NCBI RefSeq assembly: GCF_020524285.1
Contig: NZ_JAIVKX010000009.1
Coordinates: 62,001 to 126,000 of the forward strand
Length of the DNA stretch: 64,000 bases
Origin: Alloyangia pacifica
GTDB lineage: Bacteria; Pseudomonadota; Alphaproteobacteria; Rhodobacterales; Rhodobacteraceae
Reading direction: 5' to 3'
Position 1 is the first letter of the stretch; every line of letters starts with the position of its first letter. Below the pieces are notes generated by a model that worked only from the letters and a program-made list of their open reading frames with translations, searched no databases and was not told the origin of the DNA. Positions 34,512 through 43,680 of this stretch are shown here, in pieces. The position numbers were made by a program, and so were the translations under genes.

Positions 34512-34531
34512 ATTCACGCATTTGAATGCGT
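34512..34531. promoter_or_regulatory. Candidate SoxR operator before soxB
   Basis: ATTC-N8-GAAT at 34512-34527, with the same inner ACG as the site before soxX. It is overlapped by a second perfect palindrome, ACGCATT-TG-AATGCGT (34516-34531). It lies between the soxA terminator and the soxB ribosome binding site, which supports a separate SoxR-controlled soxBCD unit. Confidence 0.62.
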
Positions 34532-34545
34532 ATGAGGATAACCCG

Positions 34546-36243
34546 ATGATCTCCCGACGTGATTTCCTCCAGGTCTCCATGGCTGCCGCGGCGGCCTACG
34601 GCGGCTCCGGCTTCGGCAACTGGGCGCGGCTCGCGGCGCAGCAGCGCCTGACGCAGGACGACCTTCTGGCCATGCCAGCCTTTGGGAACGTCTCGCTGAT
34701 CCACATCACCGACATCCATGCGCAGCTCAAACCGATCTACTTCCGCGAGCCCTCGGTGAACATCGGCGTCGGCGGCAACCGCGGCGAGGTGCCCCATCTC
34801 ACCGGCGCCGAGTTCCGCAAGATGTACGGCATCGAGGACGGCTCCCCCTCCCATTACGCCCTCTCCTCGGGCGATTTCACCGCCCTCGCCCGCGGCTATG
34901 GCCGTGTCGGCGGCATGGACCGGGTGGCGACCGTGGTAAAGCAGATCCGCTCCGAACGCCCTGATGCACTGCTGCTCGATGGCGGCGACACCTGGCACGG
35001 CAGCTACACCTGCTACCAGACCGCCGGGCAGGACTGCGTCAACGTGATGAACCTGCTGAAGCCCGACGCGATGACCTTCCACTGGGAGTTCACCCTCGGC
35101 TCGGAGCGGGTGCGCGAGATCGTCGAGGGGCTGCCCTTCGCCGCACTCGGCCAGAACATCTTCGACGCCGAGTGGGACGAGCCCGCCGAGCTGTTCCAGC
35201 CCTACAAGTTCTTCGAGCGCGGCGGCGTGAAGATCGCTGTGATCGGCCAGGCCTTCCCCTACATGCCGATCGCCAACCCCTCGTGGATGTTCCCGGAATA
35301 CTCGTTCGGCATCCGCGACGAGCGCATGCAGGAAATGGTCGACGAGGTGCGCGCGGGTGGCGCCGAGCTGGTGGTGGTGCTGAGCCACAACGGCTTCGAC
35401 GTCGACAAGAAGATGGCCGAGAAAGTCACCGGCATCGACGTGCTGCTCTCGGGCCATACCCATGACGCGCTGCCCGAGCCGGTGCTGGTGGGCGAGACGA
35501 TCATCATTGCCTCGGGCTCGAACGGCAAGTTCGTCTCCCGCGTCGATCTCGACGTGCAGGGTGGCCGGATGATGGGCTTCCGCCACAAGCTGATCCCGAT
35601 CTTCTCGGACGTGATCGCCCCCGATCCCGAGATGACCGCCCTGATCGACGCCGAGCGCGCGCCCTATGCCGACAAGCTCTCCGAAGTCATCGGCCACACC
35701 GACACCACGCTCTACCGCCGCGGCAACTTCAACGGCACCTGGGACGACCTGATCTGCGACGCGTTGCTCACCCAGAGAGACGCGCAGATTGCCCTGTCGC
35801 CCGGCGTGCGCTGGGGGCCGTCGCTGCTCGAGGGCGATCCGATCACCCGCGAGGATCTCTGGAACGTCACCTCGATGAGCTATCCCGAGGCGTACCGTTC
35901 CGAGATGACCGGGGAATTCCTGAAGATCGTGCTCGAGGACGTGGCCGACAATATCTTCAACCCCGATCCCTACTACCAGCAGGGCGGCGACATGGTCCGC
36001 GTCGGCGGCCTCGGCTACCGCATCGACGTCACCGCCCCGGCGGGCCAGCGCGTCTCGGACATGGTTCTGCTGAAGACCGGCGAGGCGATCGACCCGGCCA
36101 AGAGCTACACTGTCGCCGGCTGGGCCAGCGTGAACGAGGGCACCGAGGGCCCGCCGATCTGGGACGTCGTCGAAAGCCACATCCGCAGCCTTGGCCGCGT
36201 GCAGCTCGGCGAGAACACCTCGGTCGAGGTCGTGGGCGCATGA
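34546..36243 (+). CDS. soxB: SoxB, sulfate thioesterase/thiohydrolase
   Basis: A 565-residue Tat-exported (SRRDFLQVS) dimanganese enzyme of the 5'-nucleotidase fold that releases sulfate from SoxY-bound sulfonate. Metal-site motifs: ITDIHAQ (D56, H58), DGGDTWHG near 145, LSHNGFD and GHTHD near 303. A C-terminal 5'-nucleotidase domain follows from about 390. I chose the ATG at 34546 with GAGGA 7 nt upstream; a longer frame beginning in the operator region is not used. Confidence 0.95.
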   Translation: MISRRDFLQVSMAAAAAYGGSGFGNWARLAAQQRLTQDDLLAMPAFGNVSLIHITDIHAQLKPIYFREPSVNIGVGGNRGEVPHLTGAEFRKMYGIEDGSPSHYALSSGDFTALARGYGRVGGMDRVATVVKQIRSERPDALLLDGGDTWHGSYTCYQTAGQDCVNVMNLLKPDAMTFHWEFTLGSERVREIVEGLPFAALGQNIFDAEWDEPAELFQPYKFFERGGVKIAVIGQAFPYMPIANPSWMFPEYSFGIRDERMQEMVDEVRAGGAELVVVLSHNGFDVDKKMAEKVTGIDVLLSGHTHDALPEPVLVGETIIIASGSNGKFVSRVDLDVQGGRMMGFRHKLIPIFSDVIAPDPEMTALIDAERAPYADKLSEVIGHTDTTLYRRGNFNGTWDDLICDALLTQRDAQIALSPGVRWGPSLLEGDPITREDLWNVTSMSYPEAYRSEMTGEFLKIVLEDVADNIFNPDPYYQQGGDMVRVGGLGYRIDVTAPAGQRVSDMVLLKTGEAIDPAKSYTVAGWASVNEGTEGPPIWDVVESHIRSLGRVQLGENTSVEVVGA

Positions 36244-36275
36244 CGCAGGGCCCCAAGAGAACAAAGGAGGACAGA

Positions 36276-37529
36276 ATGAGCGAACCGAAGACTTCGCGCC
36301 GCGCCTTCCTGCAGGGGGCCGCCACGGTGGCGGTGACCGCAGGGGCCGCGCGTGCCGCAGAGCCCGATCCGCTGATCACCGAGGTGCAACCCTGGGCGCA
36401 GGGCCTCGGCGACGGCGTCGATGCCACCCCCTATGGGATGCCGATCCGCTTCGAGGACGATGTGGTGCGCCGCAACGTGCCGTGGCTGACCGCCGACCCG
36501 ATCAGCTCGATCAACTTCACGCCGATCCACGCGCTCGACGGCACGATCACCCCGCAGGGCTGCGCCTTCGAGCGGCACCACTCGGGCGCGATCGAGCTCA
36601 GCAAGAGCGATTACCGGCTGATGATCAACGGGCTTGTCGATAAGCCGCTGGTCTTCACCTACGAGGATCTCGAACGCTTCCCGCGCGAGAACCACGTCTA
36701 CTTCTGCGAATGCGCCGCGAACACCGGCATGGAATGGGCCGGCGCGCAGCTCAACGGCGCGCAATTCACGCACGGCATGATCCACAACATGGAATATACC
36801 GGCGTGCCGCTGCGCACTCTGCTGCGCGAGGCGGGCCTGCCCGCCACCACCGACAAGTGGGTCTACGTCGAGGGGGCCGATGCCTCCTCCAACGGCCGCT
36901 CGATCCCGATGGAGAAGGCGCTCGACGACGTGCTCGTCGCCTTCAAGGCCAACGGCGAGGCGCTTCGCAAGGAGCACGGCTACCCGGTGCGCCTCGTGGT
37001 GCCCGGCTGGGAAGGCAACATGTGGGTGAAATGGCTGCGCCGCATCGAGGTGATGGACGGCCCCGTGGAAAGCCGCGAGGAGACCTCCAAGTACACCGAC
37101 ACGCTGGCCGACGGCACCTCGCGCAAGTGGACCTGGGTGATGGACGCAAAATCCGTGGTCACCTCCCCCAGCCCGCAATCGCCGATCAAGCACGGCCACG
37201 GCCCGCTGGTGATCACCGGTCTTGCGTGGTCGGGTCATGGCAAGATCACCCGCGTCGACGTCTCCACCGATGGCGGCAAGACCTGGCAGACCGCGCGGCT
37301 CGCGCGCGAGGGCGAGAACAAGGCGCTGACCCGCTTCTATCTCGACACCGAATGGACGGGCGAAGAGATGTTCCTGCAGTCCCGCGCCATGGACGAGACC
37401 GGCTACGTGCAGCCCACCAAGGCGCAGCTGCGCGACGTGCGCGGAGAGAACTCGGTCTATCACAACAACTGCATCCAGACCTGGTGGGTCAAACCGAACG
37501 GGGAGGCCGAAAATGTCGAAGTCTCTTAA
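36276..37529 (+). CDS. soxC: SoxC, molybdopterin sulfur dehydrogenase subunit
   Basis: A 417-residue Tat-exported ([10 protein letters not shown]) sulfite-oxidase-family protein. The molybdenum-ligand cysteine is in FCECAANTG (C144 or C146), and a Mo-co dimerisation domain follows (about 290-410) with [11 protein letters not shown]. With SoxD it oxidises the sulfane sulfur on SoxY, a six-electron step absent from organisms that store sulfur globules. AAAGGAGG precedes the ATG at 36276. Its end overlaps the start of soxD by 17 bases. Confidence 0.95.
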   Translation: MSEPKTSRRAFLQGAATVAVTAGAARAAEPDPLITEVQPWAQGLGDGVDATPYGMPIRFEDDVVRRNVPWLTADPISSINFTPIHALDGTITPQGCAFERHHSGAIELSKSDYRLMINGLVDKPLVFTYEDLERFPRENHVYFCECAANTGMEWAGAQLNGAQFTHGMIHNMEYTGVPLRTLLREAGLPATTDKWVYVEGADASSNGRSIPMEKALDDVLVAFKANGEALRKEHGYPVRLVVPGWEGNMWVKWLRRIEVMDGPVESREETSKYTDTLADGTSRKWTWVMDAKSVVTSPSPQSPIKHGHGPLVITGLAWSGHGKITRVDVSTDGGKTWQTARLAREGENKALTRFYLDTEWTGEEMFLQSRAMDETGYVQPTKAQLRDVRGENSVYHNNCIQTWWVKPNGEAENVEVS

Positions 37530-38748
37530 ACTCTACGGCAGCGTCTTCGGCGGCATCGCGGTCACCCTGACCTTCGCGGTCAACATGGCCGACCGCTTCG
37601 TGGCCGAGGCGCCCGAAGGGCTGCGGACGCTGACCCCGCTCGAGGTCGCCGCAGCGCCTGCCCCGGCGGGCGGGCTCGTCGCCGCCGCCCATGCGGACGA
37701 GGCGCCCAAGGACGGCCCCCTCGGCATCGGGCGCGAGGCGCTGCCCGAGGAGGTCGCCGCCTGGAACCTCGATGTCTCTCCCGACGGCACCGGCCTGCCG
37801 CCCGGCAGCGGCTCGGTCGAGGATGGCGAGATGCTGTTCTCGGAAAACTGCGCGGTCTGCCACGGCGAGTTCGCCGAGGGCGCGGGCAACTGGCCGAAGC
37901 TGGCCGGCGGCGAGGACACGCTGGCCAACAAGGATCCGGTGAAGACCGTGGGCAGCTACTGGCCGCACCTGTCGACCGCCTGGGATTACGTGCATCGCTC
38001 GATGCCCTTCGGCAACGCGCAATCGCTGGAGCCCGACGAGGTCTACGCGATCACCGCCTACATCCTCTACTCGAACTTCATCGTGGACGAGGATTTCGTC
38101 CTGTCGAACGAGAACTTCACCGAGGTCGACCTGCCCAATGCCGAGGGCTTCATCATCGATGACCGGCCCGAGACCGAGTACCCGCAGTGGACTGGCGAGC
38201 CCTGCATGACCGACTGCAAGGACAGCGTCGAGATCACCATGCGCGCCACGGTGCTCGACGTGACCCCGGACCACGGCGCGGACGAGGCGGCGACTGACCC
38301 CGCTGCCGAGGCCCCTGCCGAAACGGTCGAGGTGGCCTCCGCCGAGACCGGCACCGATGCCGCCGCGGTCGCCACGGATGCCGCCCCCGCCGCGGCCGAG
38401 CCCGCCCCGGCTCCGGCCGCTGCCGACCCTGAACTGGTCGCCGCCGGCGAGAAGGTGTTCAAGAAGTGCATGTCCTGCCACGCGGTGGGCGACGGCGCGA
38501 AGAACAAGTCCGGCCCCGAGCTCAACGGCGTGGTCGGGCGCGGTATCGGCTCGGTCGACGGCTTCCGCTACTCGAAGGTTTTCGAGGAGGCTCACGGCGC
38601 CGGCGACACCTGGACCCCGGAGCGCCTGCACGCCTTCCTCGAGAAGCCGAAGGACGCGATGAAGGGCACCAAGATGTCCTTCGCCGGCCTGCGCAAGCCC
38701 GAGGATATCGACGCGGTCATCGCCTACCTTTCGACCTTCGCCGAATGA
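37513..38748 (+). CDS. soxD: SoxD, diheme cytochrome c
   Basis: A 411-residue periplasmic electron-accepting subunit of SoxCD with an N-terminal signal-anchor (about 8-27). Heme sites are CAVCH (113-117) and CMSCH (319-323). An Ala/Glu/Pro-rich linker (about 255-300) joins the two cytochrome domains, and the second resembles a mitochondrial-type cytochrome c. Both domains are complete, as in Paracoccus. With intact SoxC this predicts full oxidation of thiosulfate to sulfate. Confidence 0.94.
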   Translation: MSKSLKLYGSVFGGIAVTLTFAVNMADRFVAEAPEGLRTLTPLEVAAAPAPAGGLVAAAHADEAPKDGPLGIGREALPEEVAAWNLDVSPDGTGLPPGSGSVEDGEMLFSENCAVCHGEFAEGAGNWPKLAGGEDTLANKDPVKTVGSYWPHLSTAWDYVHRSMPFGNAQSLEPDEVYAITAYILYSNFIVDEDFVLSNENFTEVDLPNAEGFIIDDRPETEYPQWTGEPCMTDCKDSVEITMRATVLDVTPDHGADEAATDPAAEAPAETVEVASAETGTDAAAVATDAAPAAAEPAPAPAAADPELVAAGEKVFKKCMSCHAVGDGAKNKSGPELNGVVGRGIGSVDGFRYSKVFEEAHGAGDTWTPERLHAFLEKPKDAMKGTKMSFAGLRKPEDIDAVIAYLSTFAE

Positions 38749-38803
38749 CAGACGGCCCGGCCGCGGCGTACCGCGGCCGGGCAACGCACAACGGAGGCCC
38801 GCC

Positions 38804-39229
38804 ATGCTCAAGACCCTCGCCTTGCTGACCACCCTGCCCGCCGCCGCCGTGGCGCAGGAGGTCGTCACCCAGCCCTATGACGGCTCCTTCGACGAGGCGA
38901 CCTTTGCCCTCGAGAACGCGATCATCGGCGAGGGGCTGGTGGTCGATCACGTCAGCCGCGTCGGCGAGATGCTGGCCCGCACCGGCGCCGACATCGGCGC
39001 CGAAACCCATCTCTACGACGCCGCCGACGTCTACCTGTTCTGCTCCGCCACCACCTCGCGCGAGGTGATGGAGGCGGACCCCGAGAACCTCGCCTTCTGC
39101 CCCTATGCAATCTTCGTCGAAAGCCGCGAGGGCGAGACCGCCATCGGCTACCGCAGCTACGCGCGCGAGAGCATGGCGCCGGTCAACGCGCTGCTCGCCC
39201 GCATTGTCGCCGCCGCCACGGAGTTCTGA
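38804..39229 (+). CDS. Exported DUF302 protein linked to soxCD
   Basis: A 141-residue protein with a short signal peptide (residues 1-17, VAQ). The mature part matches DUF302: [21 protein letters not shown], then HVSRVGEML in the first half, and [12 protein letters not shown] and [10 protein letters not shown] in the second, with two cysteines (about 84 and 99). It follows soxD by 55 nt and is followed by the 5-aminolevulinate synthase after only 2 nt. A periplasmic DUF302 protein between cytochrome genes and a heme-synthesis gene suggests a role in heme, metal or sulfane handling, but none is known. Confidence 0.8.
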   Translation: MLKTLALLTTLPAAAVAQEVVTQPYDGSFDEATFALENAIIGEGLVVDHVSRVGEMLARTGADIGAETHLYDAADVYLFCSATTSREVMEADPENLAFCPYAIFVESREGETAIGYRSYARESMAPVNALLARIVAAATEF

Positions 39230-39231
39230 CC

Positions 39232-40446
39232 ATGTATGACGCCCTTTTCCGCGCGCAGCTCGACGCGCTCAAGGCCGACGGCAACTACCGCCACTTCGCC
39301 GAACTGGAACGCCACCGCGGGGCCTTCCCCGCCGCCACACACCACGGCGAGCACCGCGAGGTGACCGTCTGGTGCTCCAATGACTACCTCGGCATGGGGC
39401 AGCATCCGGAGGTTCTGGAAGCGATGCACACCGCGCTCGACACCTGCGGCGCGGGCGCGGGCGGCACGCGCAACATCTCGGGCACCACGCATGAGCACGT
39501 GCTGCTCGAGGCAGAACTGGCCGACCTGCACGGCAAGTCGGCGGCGCTGCTCTTCACCTCGGGCTACGTGTCGAACTGGGCGAGCCTCGGCACGCTCGGC
39601 GCGCGCATCCCGGGTCTGGTGATCCTGTCGGACGCGCTCAACCACGCCTCGATGATCGAGGGCATCCGCCAGTCCAAGGCCGAGCGGATCATCTGGAAGC
39701 ACAACGACCTCGCGGACCTCGAGCGCCGTCTCGCCGCCCTGCCCCTCGACCGGCCCAAGCTGATCGCCTTCGAGAGCGTCTACTCGATGGATGGCGACAT
39801 CGCCCCGATCGCCGAGATCTGCGATCTGGCCGAGCGCTACAACGCCATGACCTACCTCGACGAGGTGCACGCGGTCGGCCTCTACGGCCCGCGCGGCGGC
39901 GGCATCGCCGAGCGCGAGGGGCTGATGCAGCGGATCGACCTCATCCAGGGCACGCTGGGCAAGGCCTACGGCGTGCAGGGCGGCTACATCGCGGCCTCGG
40001 CCACGCTCTGCGACTTCATCCGGAGCTTTGCCTCGGGCTTCATCTTCACCACCGCGCTGCCCCCGGCTGTCGCCGCAGGCGCCCGTGCCGCCGTGGCACA
40101 CCTGAAACGCTCGCAGCTCGAACGCGCCGCGCAGCGCCGGGCGGTGGCCAGCGTGCGCGAGGCGCTCGACCGCATCGGCGTGCCGCATCTGCCGAACCCC
40201 AGCCATATCATCCCGGTGATGGTCGGCTGCCCGCAGAAGTGCCGCTACATCTCGGATCGGCTGCTCGAAGAGCACGGCATCTACATCCAGCCGATCAACT
40301 ATCCCACGGTGCCGCGCGGCACCGAGCGGCTGCGCATCACCCCCTCGCCGGTGCATTCCGCCGAGGACATCCGGCGGCTGGTGCTGGCGCTCGAAGCGCT
40401 CTGGGCCGAATGCCAGCTCGCGCGGAGGCCGATGGCGGCGCAGTAA
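39232..40446 (+). CDS. hemA: 5-aminolevulinate synthase (ALAS)
   Basis: A 404-residue PLP enzyme condensing glycine and succinyl-CoA to 5-aminolevulinate, the first step of heme synthesis in alphaproteobacteria. Seen: [23 protein letters not shown], a [12 protein letters not shown] cofactor segment, and the Schiff-base lysine K244 in [11 protein letters not shown]. Rhodobacter HemA (407 aa) is of the same length. It is separated from the DUF302 gene by 2 nt, so it belongs to the soxBCD transcript and is probably an isozyme (HemA/HemT type) that raises heme supply when SoxX, SoxA and SoxD are made. A terminator follows. Confidence 0.93.
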   Translation: MYDALFRAQLDALKADGNYRHFAELERHRGAFPAATHHGEHREVTVWCSNDYLGMGQHPEVLEAMHTALDTCGAGAGGTRNISGTTHEHVLLEAELADLHGKSAALLFTSGYVSNWASLGTLGARIPGLVILSDALNHASMIEGIRQSKAERIIWKHNDLADLERRLAALPLDRPKLIAFESVYSMDGDIAPIAEICDLAERYNAMTYLDEVHAVGLYGPRGGGIAEREGLMQRIDLIQGTLGKAYGVQGGYIAASATLCDFIRSFASGFIFTTALPPAVAAGARAAVAHLKRSQLERAAQRRAVASVREALDRIGVPHLPNPSHIIPVMVGCPQKCRYISDRLLEEHGIYIQPINYPTVPRGTERLRITPSPVHSAEDIRRLVLALEALWAECQLARRPMAAQ

Positions 40447-40470
40447 CGCGCCGACCGCACCGGACGAGGG

Positions 40471-40492
40471 CGCCGCGCCGCGCGCGGCGTTT
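40471..40492 (+). terminator. Terminator after hemA
   Basis: CGCCGCG, loop CCGCG, CGCGGCG, then TTT. A 7-bp GC stem 24 nt after the ALAS stop; it marks the likely end of the sox transcript. Confidence 0.6.
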
Positions 40493-41056
40493 CCTGCATG
40501 TGCGGGCCTGCCCTCGGGCAATTCTGCGCGCGGCCCAACAGCACGCCCGGCATGTGCCTGTGCTCGCGGACCTTTGCCGAAATTGTCCGTGGAAAGATGA
40601 TGGAGGACATAGGCCCGCCACCCTACCATCGCAGCCATCGGGAGGCGCGCTGCAAGTCGCCCGCGGGGGACGGAAGCGCTCGTGCGCAGGGCGCGACCAC
40701 GCAGGCGCCCATCCGGCGCGACCGAACTGGCCGGGTGGTTTCGGGCTGACCAGTTTGCCCCAAACCACTTTAAGTGCACGCCCTAAGCAAATATATTTCA
40801 AGTAAATTACCTCGCAGATGCGGCGCGACGACGTGTATTCCCGCCCCTGCCATGTCAGCCCGCGCCGCGGGTAAGGGCGTATCCTTAGGGCGCGGTTGCT
40901 CTGGACATTCCCGGCACGATCCGTTTCCTGCTAGGCGCGGTGGCTGACCCGAGGGGCGGATCCGGTCTCCGCAGGCCCGCGCATCGACCGGCAGGCGCGC
41001 AGCGCCTGCATCGGCCGTCCGGCCGCTGCGCCATCCCAGTCCCGAGCGGAGGCTTC
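40493..41056. other. Long intergenic region, no convincing gene
   Basis: These 564 bases lie between hemA and the AbrB-family gene. The first part is GC-rich, with short frames of unnatural composition. An AT-rich patch at about 40770-40815 may be a promoter. I see no riboswitch core, tRNA or repeat. Confidence 0.55.
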
Positions 41057-42151
41057 ATGGCCCGTCTCACCTCTGCCCGCCTCCCGGCGTGGCTCGCACT
41101 CTTCCTGCTCTCGGCGCTGCTCGGCACCGGCCTCGAACTGGTGCACTTCCCAGCGGCGCTGCTGCTGGGGCCGATGCTCGCCGCCATCGCGCTGGCCGCG
41201 AGCGGCTTGCTCTCTGGCCGGCGGGCCATCTCCACGCCGCGCCCGCTCTTCGAGCTGGCGCAGGCGGCGGTGGGCACGATGATCGCCGGGCAGATCCCGG
41301 CCTCGGTGCTGCCCGAGATCGCGCGCGACTGGCCGCTCTTCGCTGCCGGGGTGGTCTCGGTGATCATCGCCGCCGCGCTGCTTGGCTACGTGCTGGCGAT
41401 CCGGCAGGTGCTGCCGGGCAGCGCCGCGGTCTGGGGCTCCTCCCCCGGCGCGGCGCAGGCAATGGTCTTCCTTGCAGAGGCGCATGGCGCCGACATCCGG
41501 CTCGTCGCGGTGATGCAATACCTGCGCGTCGTCATGGTCGCGGCGGGCGCCTCGCTGGTGGCGCGCCTCTGGGTCGGCGCCCCCGAGCTCGCAAGCACGC
41601 CGGTCCCGTGGTTCCCCGCGCCCGACCGGGGCCTGCTCGATGCGCTGATCCTCATCGTCCTCGGCATCGGCCTGACCCGGCTCACCCGCATGGCGGCGGG
41701 CACCTTCCTGATCCCGCTGCTGCTCGGCGCCCTCGCCAACGGACTTGGCTGGCTGACCCCGGTGACACCGGCGTGGATGATGGCGCTGGCCTATGCGGTG
41801 ATCGGCTGGACCATCGGGCTGCGGTTCAGCCGGGACATCCTGCGCCACACCGCGCGCGCCCTGCCGCGGCTGATCCTGTCGGTGCTGCTGCTGATGGGCC
41901 TTTGCGGGCTGATGGCAGTAGCGCTGGTGGTCTTCGCCGAGGTCGACCCGCTCACCGCCTATCTCGCCACCAGCCCCGGCGGCGCGGATTCCGTCGCGGT
42001 GATCGCCGCCGCGAGCAATGTCGACATGGCCTTCGTCATGGCAATGCAGACGCTGCGCTTCATCATCGTGCTGGCGACCGGGCCGATGATCGCCCGCTTC
42101 GTCGCCGCGCGGGTCGAGGCCCGGCGCCCCGCTTTCGAGCCGGACGCCTAG
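41057..42151 (+). CDS. AbrB-family (PF05145-type) integral membrane protein
   Basis: A 364-residue protein with about ten membrane helices in two similar halves, each with a conserved segment: FLLSALLGTGLELVHFPAAL.LGPML and VGTMIAGQIP in the first, GRFS/GLRFS-type and TSPGGADSVAVIAA in the second. This family is often mislabelled as a transcriptional regulator because E. coli AbrB affects aidB expression; it looks like a transporter. GGAGG lies 5 nt before the ATG at 41057. It stands alone. Function is unknown. Confidence 0.82.
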   Translation: MARLTSARLPAWLALFLLSALLGTGLELVHFPAALLLGPMLAAIALAASGLLSGRRAISTPRPLFELAQAAVGTMIAGQIPASVLPEIARDWPLFAAGVVSVIIAAALLGYVLAIRQVLPGSAAVWGSSPGAAQAMVFLAEAHGADIRLVAVMQYLRVVMVAAGASLVARLWVGAPELASTPVPWFPAPDRGLLDALILIVLGIGLTRLTRMAAGTFLIPLLLGALANGLGWLTPVTPAWMMALAYAVIGWTIGLRFSRDILRHTARALPRLILSVLLLMGLCGLMAVALVVFAEVDPLTAYLATSPGGADSVAVIAAASNVDMAFVMAMQTLRFIIVLATGPMIARFVAARVEARRPAFEPDA

Positions 42152-42164
42152 ACGGCCCGGCCGG

Positions 42165-43124
42165 TCAGTACCCGGCGGCGCGGTCCACCGCGAGCGCCGG
42201 ACGCCGGCCCTGCCGTGCCTCCCGCGCCGATTGCAGCAGCTGCTCGGCCACGCTGCGCGCCGTGGCGGCGCTGGCCACATGCGGGGTGATGCGCAGGCGC
42301 GGGTCGCCCCAGAACGGATGCGTGTCGGGCAATGGTTCGACCCGGGCCACGTCGAGGCTCGCGCCCGCCAGCAGGCCCGCATCCAGCGCCGCCATGAGGT
42401 CTGCCTCCACCAGATGCTCGCCGCGCCCGATCTGCACCAGCCAGCCTCCCCGCGCCATCCTGTCAAAAAGCGCGAAGTCGAGGATGCTCTCGGTCTGTGC
42501 GGTCAGCGGCAGCACGTTGACGAGGAAATCCGCGCCCTCGGCGGCGGCGGGAACGCTGCCCGCGCCGTGAAGGTATCGGACGCCGGGCAAGGGATCCTCC
42601 GGCGCCCGCCGGGTGGCGACGCGTGCCGAGAACCCCAGCGCGGCGACGCCCTGCGCCACCGCCCGCCCCATGCTGCCACCGCCGAGCACCGCGACCTGCA
42701 CATCGCCCGGCACCCGCAGCGGCGGCTCCTTCCAGAGGCGCGACGCGGCGTTGCGGGCCATCCACGGGAAGCGGCGCTCCACGTGCAGGATCTCGTGCAG
42801 CGCGTAGCCCGCCATCTGCTGACCCTGGTGCGGATCGCGGACCCGGCAGACCGGCAGATCCGCGGGCAGCCCCGGATGCGCCAGCAGCGCGTCTACCCCG
42901 GCCCCGACCGCCATGACGAACTTCAGGTTGGGATAGGCGGCAAAGGCCTCCGGCGCGGGCTGCCAGCACAGGGCGAACTCCACCTCTTCCGGAGCGTCGA
43001 TCCCGGCCGGGGTCGCAATGCGAAGGTCTCCCTGTGCCGCCGCGGTGATCGCCGGACCGTAGAGGGCCGACAGATCATACTGATCCGAAAGATAAACCCC
43101 TTGCATCGCGCGATGTGCCGTCAT
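42165..43124 (-). CDS. D-isomer-specific 2-hydroxyacid dehydrogenase (GhrA-like)
   Basis: A 319-residue NAD(P)-dependent dehydrogenase of the glyoxylate/hydroxypyruvate reductase A type. The dinucleotide motif is VAVLGGGSMGRA (145-156), the substrate-binding Arg is in QIGRGEHL, and the catalytic His is in RITPHVAS. The N-terminal substrate domain has FVMAVGAGVDALL. The ATG at 43124 is chosen since AAGGA lies about 9 nt upstream and the protein aligns from here; an ATG six codons later is possible. A 9-bp tandem repeat lies just upstream. It probably reduces glyoxylate or hydroxypyruvate. Confidence 0.85.
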   Translation of the reverse strand: MTAHRAMQGVYLSDQYDLSALYGPAITAAAQGDLRIATPAGIDAPEEVEFALCWQPAPEAFAAYPNLKFVMAVGAGVDALLAHPGLPADLPVCRVRDPHQGQQMAGYALHEILHVERRFPWMARNAASRLWKEPPLRVPGDVQVAVLGGGSMGRAVAQGVAALGFSARVATRRAPEDPLPGVRYLHGAGSVPAAAEGADFLVNVLPLTAQTESILDFALFDRMARGGWLVQIGRGEHLVEADLMAALDAGLLAGASLDVARVEPLPDTHPFWGDPRLRITPHVASAATARSVAEQLLQSAREARQGRRPALAVDRAAGY

Positions 43125-43140
43125 GCTCCTGCGTCCTTCT

Positions 43141-43173
43141 CCACCGTCTCCACCGTCTCCACCGTCTCCACCG
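43141..43173. repeat. 9-bp tandem repeat (CCACCGTCT x 3.7)
   Basis: Three exact copies of CCACCGTCT followed by CCACCG, in the leader of the hydroxyacid dehydrogenase gene (minus strand). A short simple repeat prone to slippage; it lies outside coding sequence if the start at 43124 is correct. Confidence 0.85.
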
Positions 43174-43322
43174 CGCTTATCACGGGGCCGGCAGGGGAGT
43201 TCAACGCCTCCACCGCGGCAGGAGGGCGCGGCGTGGCCCGCCTGCGCCGCTTTCCCCGTGACGGCGCCGCCGCCGCGCGCTAACCTCGGCAGCGACCAGA
43301 AAATGCCTCCCGGACCGCCCCC

Positions 43323-43625
43323 ATGGACCACCCGCTCATCGATCTGATCAACGCGCGCATCGCCAAGGCCGAGGCCGAGGGCGCCTTTGAGAACCTGCCA
43401 GGGGCCGGGAAACCGCTGCCGGATTGCGACGACCCCGAGAACGCGGTGCTCAACCGCATCCTCAAGGACAATGGCGCCGTGCCGCAGGCGGTGGCGCTCT
43501 CGCGACAGCTTTCGGCCCTGCGCGAGGAGCTGCGCGAGACCTCGGACCGCGATGCCCGGCGCCGCCTCATCCAGGACATGTCGCTGCTCGAGGCCCGGCT
43601 CGAGATCGAGCGCAAGTCGCGCTGA
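43323..43625 (+). CDS. DUF1992 protein (DnaJ-homologue C28-like)
   Basis: A 100-residue cytoplasmic protein matching DUF1992 throughout: LINARIAKAEAEGAFENLPG, then GKPLPDCDD and NRILKDNGAVPQ, ending in a charged helix. The family includes the conserved domain of eukaryotic DNAJC28; its function is not established. Typical bacterial length. It precedes a methyltransferase gene by 55 nt on the same strand. Confidence 0.88.
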   Translation: MDHPLIDLINARIAKAEAEGAFENLPGAGKPLPDCDDPENAVLNRILKDNGAVPQAVALSRQLSALREELRETSDRDARRRLIQDMSLLEARLEIERKSR

Positions 43626-43680
43626 GGCTTGGCCTTTCCGCCCCGCCGTGCCAGAACTTCCGGCAACGAGAGGACGAGGC

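Noticed and set aside
40493-41056. Short open frames in the 564-base gap after hemA
   Set aside because: Their codon use and residue composition do not look protein-like, there are no ribosome binding sites, and several overlap in different frames.
41057-42151. AbrB DNA-binding transition-state regulator
   Set aside because: The protein is entirely membrane helices with no DNA-binding domain; the shared name belongs to a different family.
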